Origin: Manihot esculenta
Taxonomy: Eukaryota > Streptophyta > Magnoliopsida > Malpighiales > Euphorbiaceae
Direction of reading: 5' to 3'
DNA length: 64,000 bases
Assembly: GCF_001659605.2 (NCBI RefSeq)
Contig: NC_035171.2
Span: forward strand, 10,260,256 to 10,324,255
The notes beneath the pieces are model-generated. The model saw nothing but the letters and a program-made list of their open reading frames with translations. It was not told where the DNA came from and ran no database searches. The translations under genes and the position numbers were made by a program. This document shows, in pieces, positions 57,101 through 64,000 of this stretch (positions within the stretch are counted from its first letter, which is position 1; every line of letters begins with the position of its first letter).

Positions 57101-57904
57101 AGCTATTATTAATATTTTACTAATCTTTATCCCAGCGATGTGAGATGTGTATCACATCTTCTGCCTTTAAAAAGGGATTTTTAAAGAGATAAATGGTGCT
57201 TTTTGAGAAGCAAAGTTGGTAGCTTTTTGTAAGGTCAATTGGATATGCGAGTTAAGGGGAACGTGGATAGGATAGGAAGGAATATGATGAGACTTTGTAA
57301 TGTTCATCTTCAATTTGCTATGTTCGTTGATTATGGAACATAAAAGCATTAAAGTTCCTTAATGATCAAAATTAGGTAAATTCTTGATGCTTTTCCATCT
57401 TTATCCAAAATAAATTTGGTCAGTAGCACAAAGAATATGAAGATTAATTAATAGTATTATGTTTGTGGTATTATTCTAGATTTTTGCAATATTGATTAGT
57501 GCAATTACATTTATCAATCTCCCAGGGTTGATTGGTGGATCAAAAAGTTTCTAAAACCTTACGTTAAAAGTGTTTATCTAAGTTTATAATATGGTCAAAA
57601 CTAGCTTATAAATTCTAAAAGTTTAAATGATCTGTTTGTTTATAATATTTTTTAATTTTTTAAGTGCAGTTTATAAGATGAAAAAAAAAAGGAGTGGCAA
57701 ATTTTTATTTTGATATTTATAAGCACTAAGCTTATAAACTAGTTTAACCAAATAAGTTACCATAATATATTCATTTAATTTTAATACTTTAATATATATA
57801 TCTTATTTAATATTATTTTTAATATTTTTAATAATAAATGTATTTATAAGTTAATTATTGTTTATTAGCCACTTATAAGTAATTTAATCAAACATATAAT
57901 TACT
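54116..57904. other. AT-rich intergenic sequence with one GC-rich patch
   Basis: No gene supported. A (TA)n run lies near 54495. About 56830-57010 is GC-rich (GGCCGCGACATAGC, GGGCAGCGCGGCCTGC), out of keeping with its surroundings and possibly a transposon fragment; no ends or duplication were found. Confidence 0.45.
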
Positions 57905-58138
57905 TAAAATAAAGCTTCTGGATTAGGAAGATATAAACATGGAATTTCTTTTATTAGGATTTTTATGTGTCTTATAATATTTGTATGTTCTTCGGTCCAT
58001 GGTTTTGCATTTTTCTTTAGCCTATCATGGAGAGGTTTTATCATCCTGTTTAGGTTTGGGTAGAAGTCTATAACATAATTTAAACATCATAAGAATCTTT
58101 GTAGCTGAGTTTTATTAGTTATTTCATCTGGAAATTTA
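57905..58138 (-). pseudogene. Duplicated pararetroviral RT/RNase H fragment
   Basis: About 234 bp nearly identical to 60946-61178 in the same orientation (RT thumb to the start of RNase H of the endogenous pararetrovirus). Scattered substitutions show that it is an older or separate copy. It is joined directly to an inverted viral fragment at 58139. Confidence 0.85.
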
Positions 58139-58243
58139 CAAAAAGAAATTAGAATGGTAAAAGCGGAAGTAAAAGATTTGAAGCATCAGCTTCAAAAAGA
58201 TTCAAAAAGAATAAAATTCCTAGAAGAGCAATTAATTTCTGGG
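58139..58243 (+). pseudogene. Inverted pararetroviral fragment (coiled-coil region before the protease)
   Basis: Plus-strand text encodes KEIRMVKAEVKDLKHQLQKD and on to FLEEQLI, matching the minus-strand region 62590-62690 in inverted orientation. It is abruptly bounded on both sides, so the locus was rearranged during or after integration. Confidence 0.85.
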
Positions 58244-58400
58244 GATCAAACACACAATTGATTCAGAGTTATTAATACTTTCAATAGTACGTGACTTTGT
58301 TACCCAAGTTTCTTCTACGGCACATCAATTTGCCGGATCGAAGAGGTTTGGTTTTCCAGTTGATATACCAGGAAAGTATAACTTTACTAAATAATTTAAA
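58244..58400 (+). pseudogene. Coding-like fragment, possibly viral
   Basis: About 45 codons open on the plus strand (VRDFVTQVSSTAHQFAGSKR then FGFPVDIPGKYNFTK, stop). It lies between viral fragments and may come from another part of the same virus, but I cannot assign it to a viral protein. Confidence 0.35.
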
Positions 58401-58936
58401 ACATGCAAACAATTTTCTGATGTGGAAGATCAGCCTAAGCCGCAACCACAGAGCATACTTATAGTGTTTTAGTTTTATTATAGAGGTCAGAGTTCCTGCA
58501 ACCTTAACCTGGGATCCCCAGAGTTAAGTCAGAGTAAGGAGGGAGAAAAGAAGAGTGCCGTCAACACGGGCTTATATGAGTAACATATAAGATATAAAAT
58601 AAAACCTACTTATTTAACAAAACTTGAAATCTTTTACAGAATATGAAGAAACAAATGGAAGATAAATGGTTTACAGAGAAAGTATGAATATAGAGAAATA
58701 GAGTGAGAGAAGGGTTTTTTCAGATATGCCTTCACAACGGGAGATGCTCCCTTTTATAGAGAAATTTCTTCCTTTACTGTTGAGTCACAAGAATTTTACT
58801 GTTGATTCACGTGGCTAGCACTGTTCATGAATAGTAATTTGTCTGCTCCTTTTTACTGTAGATGAATAGTTTGTCTGCCACGTCTTTTACTGTTTTTGTC
58901 AATTTGTCCGCCATTTAAACTTTACTGTGTATGTCT
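58401..58936 (-). promoter_or_regulatory. Putative pararetroviral intergenic region with promoter
   Basis: The non-coding segment follows the last viral ORF. On the minus strand a TATAAAAG box (58751-58758) lies in CTCTATAAAAGGGAGC, with CACGTG about 50 bp upstream (58808-58813) and a further ACGTGG near 58874. This placement (last ORF, then promoter, then leader) is the plan of Caulimoviridae. No tRNA primer site was found. Confidence 0.5.
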
Positions 58937-60559
58937 TTAGTCTGAATCTGATGATGAGGACGGTGAGGTGTCCTGTTTCTTTTTGCCTTTTCCTTTTTTC
59001 TTTAATTTTTTCTTTTCTTCTTTTTTCCTTCTTTCTTTCTTTTCTGCTTTATACTTTGTTTTACTTTTGATTTTAATGGCCGGCAAAATACCATAGCAAT
59101 CATCTTCATTGCTATTTCCTGATACAGTAGATGACGTTTTTGATGCTGTCGACTTTGAATCTGAGCTTGAGTATTTCTTTTTACTCTTAGCTTTCTTCTT
59201 GGAAATTTTTGCAGATGATTTCCCTGAAGATTTTATACTTGAACTGGAACTTTTGCTGGTAGCCAATTCCTGCTTTACTGGTTTTATTGATCCTTCCGAA
59301 TCAAGCTGTTTACACATGCTTTCACAAATGAGCTTATATTCTTCGGGAGTTTTAGCTGCTGCGAGCAAAGCTTGGTATTGGGCTTTTTGGGCCCCAAAAC
59401 TGGGCTGCTCTTGTAATGTCAGTTTACTACTATAAGATATAGCAGGAAACTGGGCTTTCTTTAGGATAAGATTTTTAATATGGGCTTCCGTGGTGGAATT
59501 TTTAAATGATCCCCACCATTTTATTTTATGCTTTCTGGATATAATGGGAATATTAAGTTTAGTGATATAAGTAAAATCAAAGAACCATTTATACACCCAA
59601 GGAATAAAGAAATTTGTACAAAAATACATTAGAGGGGGTATATATTTTTCATTCTGGGATGGATTAAAATTTTGTTTAAAATACTTATATAATTGAGATA
59701 CATCTGGGGATAAAATATTCTCAGTTATACCCCTAAAAGTCCACCACTTGAAAAACCAATTGGGAAACTTTGTGGTGGTTTTAATGTTGCTATTGTCAAA
59801 ATAGATTAACCATGAGTGAGTACAAGTTGAGTTTTGAATATTTAAAACGTTTTTCCATGCATCAATATAATCAAAATAATTATAAGATGGGTAAAATCGA
59901 TTTAAACTTTTTAATTGAACTGATGTACTCAAGCTTTTCTCTGGCCAATCCAAAGGATAGATAATTCTTCTTATTTTTAAAGATGAGTATAAAATCACAT
60001 TTTTATTATTTCTGTCAAAATTATGTTTTACTTGTACTAACTTAGATTGTTCTAAAATATTCTGATAATATTCTTGAGTTTTTAAAATATCCACTGGCCA
60101 GAAATACCAGTTTTCAGGGTAATTTTTATGAATGACCTCCCATGGGTTTACATTTTCAAAACCATGTACTAATTCAATTTCAAATTCTGAACTCGTTTTG
60201 AAAAACCATTTATGAACACCTCCATGGAAGGATGATTGGATTTTTGGCAAATCCACAGCCTTTAACGGATTTGATGAGTTTTTACTGTGTTTCGTTTGAG
60301 ACAGACTAATCGTACCATGAACAGGTACAATCGCTTTAGGGTTTAGATCCATACCTGTGGCTCCTGAGAAGGAGGCCATACCTTGCAGGGCTTTAATGAC
60401 TTCAGGAGATTGAGTTAATTCCTCAATCCACCTTTTTATATCCATTGGACTTTGGGCTTTATTGGTTTTACTGATCTCATTTGTGTGATCAGACAAGGCT
60501 TTAGGAGTTAGACTTGGGCTTCTCTTTTTGTCTTTATTCTTACTCTTTTTCCTTCCCAT
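58937..60559 (-). CDS. Pararetroviral ORF downstream of pol (540 codons, fully open; function unknown)
   Basis: The start ATG at 60559 overlaps the decayed end of the RNase H region (TREFLQ). N-terminus is Lys/Ser-rich (MGRKKSKNKDKKRSPS). Residues ~95-370 form an aromatic-rich, globular-looking part with many Trp/Phe (HKWFFKTSSEFEIELVHGF, ENWYFWPVDILKTQEYYQN, FPNWFFKWWTF). Residues ~395-430 (QYQALLAAAKTPEEYKLI) look helical, and the last ~110 residues are a Lys/Ser/Glu-rich tail. By position it corresponds to the ORF after pol in Caulimoviridae (transactivator/inclusion-body protein in some genera, unassigned second ORF in others); I see no motif that decides. It is the only viral ORF here without a break. 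Confidence 0.75.
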   Translation of the reverse strand: MGRKKSKNKDKKRSPSLTPKALSDHTNEISKTNKAQSPMDIKRWIEELTQSPEVIKALQGMASFSGATGMDLNPKAIVPVHGTISLSQTKHSKNSSNPLKAVDLPKIQSSFHGGVHKWFFKTSSEFEIELVHGFENVNPWEVIHKNYPENWYFWPVDILKTQEYYQNILEQSKLVQVKHNFDRNNKNVILYSSLKIRRIIYPLDWPEKSLSTSVQLKSLNRFYPSYNYFDYIDAWKNVLNIQNSTCTHSWLIYFDNSNIKTTTKFPNWFFKWWTFRGITENILSPDVSQLYKYFKQNFNPSQNEKYIPPLMYFCTNFFIPWVYKWFFDFTYITKLNIPIISRKHKIKWWGSFKNSTTEAHIKNLILKKAQFPAISYSSKLTLQEQPSFGAQKAQYQALLAAAKTPEEYKLICESMCKQLDSEGSIKPVKQELATSKSSSSSIKSSGKSSAKISKKKAKSKKKYSSSDSKSTASKTSSTVSGNSNEDDCYGILPAIKIKSKTKYKAEKKERRKKEEKKKLKKKGKGKKKQDTSPSSSSDSD

Positions 60560-61187
60560 TGTTTTGTAAAAATTCTCTAGTTAGAAAATCTGGAACATTA
60601 TTTTTTCTTCCTTTAATAAACTCAATATCAAAATAAAAAATACTTAAAATTACTTGCCACCGAGCAAAAATTTATTTAGAAGCAAGATTTCTAACATCTT
60701 TCTTTAAAACATCTTTTGCTGATTTACAATCAATTCGGACTAAAAATTTCTGGTTTAACAAATCAGACTGAAATTTATTTATGCAAATTACAATACTTAG
60801 AATTTCTTTTTTAATAGTAGAATAATTTATCTGGGTCGAATTCCAGTGTCCTGAGGTAAACTGAATTATTCTTTCTTTACTATTTATTCTTTGTTTTAGA
60901 ATTCCTCCATATCCTATGTCTGAAGCATTAGTTTCTACAATTTTAAAAGCTTCTAGATTAGGAAGATATGAACATGAAATTTCTTTTACTAGGGTTTTTA
61001 TGTGTCTTATAATATTTGTATGTTCTTCAGTCCATGATTTTGCATTTTTCTTTAGCCTATCATGGAGAGGTTTTATCATCCTGTTTAGGTTTGGGTAAAA
61101 GTCTATAACATAATTTAAACATCCTAAGAATCTTTGTAGCTGGGTTTTATTAGTTATTTCATCTGGAAATTTATCTCCAAAGATCAT
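60560..61187 (-). pseudogene. Pararetroviral RT thumb and RNase H (broken)
   Basis: The frame 61187-60672 encodes the RT thumb/connection (LQRFLGCLNYVIDFYPNLN) and the RNase H core (FKIVETNASDIGYGGIL, INYSTIKKEILSI, LVRIDCKSAKDVL). The expected first catalytic Asp of RNase H appears as Asn in VETNASD. A TAG near 60672 ends the frame, and the C-terminal part continues out of phase to the start of the next ORF. A stop at 61188 separates it from RT. Confidence 0.85.
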
Positions 61188-61798
61188 GGTTCTTTCAATA
61201 GGTTGAATTATACCTTATTCTATATAATGGCCTAAAAATCTAATTTTAGTCTGAAATAGATTTATTTTAGTTTTACTTAGAGCTAACCCACTCTTTCTTA
61301 TTACCATACAAAACATCTTTAAATGTTTAAAATGTTCTTCAATATTTTGACTAAAAATTAATACAGAATTTTGAATAATGATTGAAAATAACATTCATTA
61401 TTCTTTGAAATTCTGATGGTGCATTTTTTAGACCAAAAGGCATTACATTCCATTCATATTGTCCGAAAGGAACTGTAAATGCTGTTTTATATCTATCATT
61501 AGGGTGAATTTGAATTTGCCAATATCCTGACTTCATATCAAATTTACTGAATATATTTGCATTATATAATCTATTTAAAAGATCTTTTTTTATTAGGTAT
61601 AGGATATGTAATCCATTTTAATGTTGTATTTAAAGGTTTATAATTTATAACTAACATTGGTGTGCCTCTTTCTATTTCTGCACTTTTGTTTATATAAAAA
61701 GCTGCACATGACCAATGACTTCTTGATTTACTAATTAATTTTTTATCTTCTAACTCTTTAATTTCTTTTCTACAATGCTCTAATAATTCAGGTGCCAT
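61188..61798 (-). pseudogene. Pararetroviral reverse transcriptase (broken, active site deleted)
   Basis: Fingers in 61798-61571 (EIKELEDKKLISKSRSHWSC, RGTPMLVINYKPLN) and palm in 61536-61351 (MKSGYWQIQIHPNDRYKTAF, FGQYEWNVMPFGLKNAPSEF) are in frames separated by shifts. Just after the palm helix, near 61345-61360, a small deletion removes the catalytic Asp pair and shifts the frame. Sequence style is Caulimoviridae, not Ty3. Confidence 0.85.
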
Positions 61799-61877
61799 TT
61801 GAATTAGTCTGGCTTTAGTTGAGATAGATTGTTCATTAAATCCTTTTCATATGGCAAATCTACTGGTCCAAAAAGTA

Positions 61878-62111
61878 TTAGGATGATCTGCACATAATTC
61901 TTCTTCTATAAATTTTTTTTAATTTTTCTATCCTAGTCTTCACAATCTCACTATCTAATTGGTTTTTTATCCTAGTTAAATGTACATTATTTTTTAAATC
62001 TTTTAAGTCTTCTGTTTTAGATTTTATTATTGAATTTATTTCCATTGTCCTAATAGAATGTGCCTTTATTAAATTTAAATTTTTTCTTTTAGGTTTTTTT
62101 GTAAAATCCAT
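61878..62111 (-). pseudogene. Pararetroviral protease-RT linker (fragment)
   Basis: 77 codons, Lys/Ile-rich, between the protease frame and RT. It is out of phase with both neighbours and has no motif of its own. Confidence 0.55.
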
Positions 62112-62179
62112 TCTAATCTTCTTATTTTTTGTTTTAATTTCTATACAGTCATCTTTTACTAAATAAGGTATTATTAGGT

Positions 62180-62899
62180 TTATAAAGGGGTTCCTAAAAT
62201 TACCATATGATTTATTTGTTGAGATAATAAAAATACAGTTTTTATCTCCAAATCCTGATTTACTATTAATGCTTCTATCTTTCCTAAAATATTTAGGTTA
62301 GTCCTATTTGCTGTTTTTAATTTTTCTTTAGTCTCTTGCCAAAATCTTCTAGGTACTAAACTTGATTTTATACAATTTAAATCTGCTCCTGTGTCAAATA
62401 ATGCTATTGTATCTATCTTAAAATCTTCTGATAATTTAATTGTTAATTTTACTAAATATTTTCTAGAAGTTATTTCTTGTAATAACAAAATAAAATTATT
62501 ATCTATTTCTTCATTATCTAATTGACTAATTTTATTATGTTCATTTCCTTCCTCTTCTACTTCTTCAGATGAGGAGGATGATTCATAAATTAATTGTTCT
62601 TCTAGGAATTTTATTCTTTTTGAATCTTTTTGAAGCTGATGCTTCAAATCTTTTACTTCAGCTTTTACCATTCTAATTTCTTTTTGTAATTCTTCTATAG
62701 TTATTGTCTCTTTAGGTTTCTTAGTTTTGCTTAATATTCTGGTTAAATCATAAGTTTGTTTTTCTATTTTAGGGACGGTATTTTTAACTTCTTTTATTTC
62801 ATTAAAACTTTTTATTAATTTTTTAAGAAATTTTTCTTTGGTATTACTATCTTCTATATTATTTATTAATTCTAATAATGAACTTTGTTCTTTTGTCAA
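62180..62899 (-). pseudogene. Pararetroviral coiled-coil region and aspartic protease
   Basis: 239 open codons: a charged, probably coiled-coil N-terminal half (EELQKEIRMVKAEVKDLKHQ, then an acidic Ser/Glu run) followed by the aspartic protease with active site IALFDTGADLNCIKSSLVP at about 62350-62405 and the later hydrophobic INHMVILGTPL. It is part of the longer polyprotein, closed by stops at 62180 and near 62990, so non-functional as such. Confidence 0.8.
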
Positions 62900-63797
62900 A
62901 ACATTTATTGATCTATCTGAAGAGCTGCTTTCTAATTCATCTATTTGGTTCTCACTTTCTGATATTTCTGATTCTGAATCTACTTATAACTCCTGAATCT
63001 TATTTATTATCTCTTCATCTAATTCTAATTCATTTAATCTCTTATTAAACCTATAAAATTTAGATGTATGACCCTTCTGTCCACAATTATAACATATTTA
63101 ATCTTTAAATAATTTTTTATTCTGGATTTTATTTTCTGGAGTTTTCTTACTATATTTTTTATAAGGTTTATAATTCTTCTTTTTATAATATTCTTTCTTA
63201 CTTGGTTTTGTTATATATTTCTTTTTGTAATATCGAACTTTTTTATAATATTTTCGTGACTTAGATTTAGAACACTGCCCATCACAATTTTTATCCTGTA
63301 TTATTCCATAATCAAACTGTTTACAAAAAGATCATAATTCTTATTTAGTTCTATGCATTTCATACTTTAGAGTTCTTTGCAATTTTAAATCCTGACAAAT
63401 TTGTAATCCTTCTTTTTGAATTATACTTACTAGTTGGCCATATGTTAATATTTTATATGGTATTGGATTATCAAATTGTTGTTTTATATTATTCCTAACC
63501 TTTTCTCCTAGGAAATAAGGGAGTCCTGCTAAGAATTTTTCTTTCCAAAAATCCTGATTTGAATCTTCCCTTAACATTACCCTAGTTAGAAATGTAGTTT
63601 TATAGGACTGAAAATCACTTAACTTTTTACATTTTAAATTGCTCAATAATTCTGCATTTTTGTCTTTTAAAAGAGAAGGATCTCCTATAAAATGTAATGA
63701 AATTGTTAGGATTAAGGTTGATACTGCATCTTGAATAGTTTCTCCTAATTCATTATATATGGGTTCACCATCACTATTTATTTGAACTGAATTTAAG
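62900..63797 (-). pseudogene. Pararetroviral coat-protein region with zinc knuckle (broken)
   Basis: The minus-strand frame 63646-63341 (FQSYKTTFLTRVMLRED, FWKEKFLAGLPYFLGEKV) and upstream text to 63797 (LGETIQDAVSTLILTISLHF) fit a capsid core. A Lys/Tyr-rich basic stretch leads to a CCHC-type knuckle at about 63055-63096 (CYNCGQKGHTSKFY), whose last Cys is Tyr. Stops interrupt at several points (for example next to the knuckle and near 62990). The upstream part is cut off by the chromovirus LTR at 63798. Confidence 0.8.
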
Positions 63798-64000
63798 TGT
63801 AACGACCCGAAAATCGGACCGCTATCGGTGCTAGGATCCAGATCGACATAAGGTCGCCGGGACCCGTAGCAAGCCTGCTATACTCTCTGTGTACATGTAA
63901 AATCCCATACATGATCATACATTTTCTGTATAAACATAAAAGTTTGCTCTGTACCAAGGCTCAACCTGTGCATGCACTATCTCTGTACTACAGAACCCCT
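63798..64000 (-). repeat. LTR of a B-type chromovirus (element D), cut by window edge
   Basis: TGTAACGACCCGAAAATCGG at 63798 onward closely parallels the inner edge of the element B LTR at 13054 and is the U5 end read on the minus strand. It abuts pararetroviral sequence; TTAAG (63793-63797) would be its left target duplication, but the partner lies outside. Confidence 0.85.

Larger units (their letters stand above)
57905..63797 (-). mobile_element. Endogenous pararetrovirus locus (Caulimoviridae-like), rearranged
   Basis: Order on the minus strand: capsid with zinc knuckle, protease, RT, RNase H, a further long ORF, promoter-like intergenic region. There is no integrase and no LTR, which separates it from the Ty3 elements. 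The left end is a patchwork (duplicated RT piece, inverted piece). The right end is interrupted by a chromovirus LTR. Integration was presumably by end-joining, as usual for these viruses. The genus is undetermined. Confidence 0.85.

Noticed and set aside
59109..59435. 108-codon plus frame
   Set aside because: Antisense shadow of the Ser/Lys-rich tail of the 540-codon viral ORF.

Overview
The window is nuclear DNA of a eudicot plant. Three things show this: AT-rich intergenic sequence, plant-type Ty3/gypsy and pararetroviral elements, and two single-copy plant genes (a fasciclin-like arabinogalactan protein and a SAGA subunit ADA1). The style of the repeats suggests Euphorbiaceae (cassava or rubber-tree relatives), but the sequence alone does not prove it. 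No tRNA, rRNA or CRISPR array was seen.

Bases 1-33.8 kb are a stack of nested retroelements, ordered here by target-site duplications (TSDs) read directly. The oldest recognisable host is T, a Tat/Ogre-like Ty3 remnant (16670-16895 and 31571-32575). Minus-strand chromovirus B (1-16669, cut by the window edge) abuts it. B was hit by element A (3571-12382, TSD AGGGA) in gag and by solo LTR S1 (13298-14736, TSD ATCAC) in its 5' LTR. T was hit at GTGAC by R (16896-31565), a miniature LTR element arranged as two head-to-head tandem arrays. R was hit by chromovirus C (16910-26545, TSD CTCTG) and by P (27144-28702, TSD CCCAG), a near-perfect palindrome with 761-bp arms. A and C share LTR ends, an initiator-Met tRNA primer site, a pre-PPT hairpin and LTR palindromes. 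A has an open 1142-codon pol but a broken gag. C has an open gag but no usable pol, although its two LTRs differ by only two substitutions and one 20-bp unit by eye.

33.8-57.9 kb is the genic, AT-rich part. It holds a possible Copia-type solo LTR, a CACTA terminus, the FLA gene (35883-36656), a 498-bp solo LTR (TSD GAAAG), the ADA1 gene (42274-43335, probably with a 5'UTR intron), hAT-type MITEs (two with clear 8-bp TSDs), another MITE with a 9-bp TSD, and local tandem duplications.

57.9-63.8 kb is an endogenous pararetrovirus (Caulimoviridae-like) on the minus strand. Coat-protein, protease, RT and RNase H regions are broken by many stops and frameshifts. They are followed by a completely open 540-codon ORF and a promoter-like region, then a scrambled end carrying a duplicated and an inverted viral piece. 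A B-type chromovirus LTR (63798 onward) interrupts the coat-protein region and leaves the window.

The most unusual structures are R and P. Each carries two copies of the same terminus in inverted orientation, with TG/CA ends and one 5-bp TSD, as if integrase had joined two identical ends of a palindromic DNA. All dates, divergences and family names were judged by eye, not by alignment or database search.
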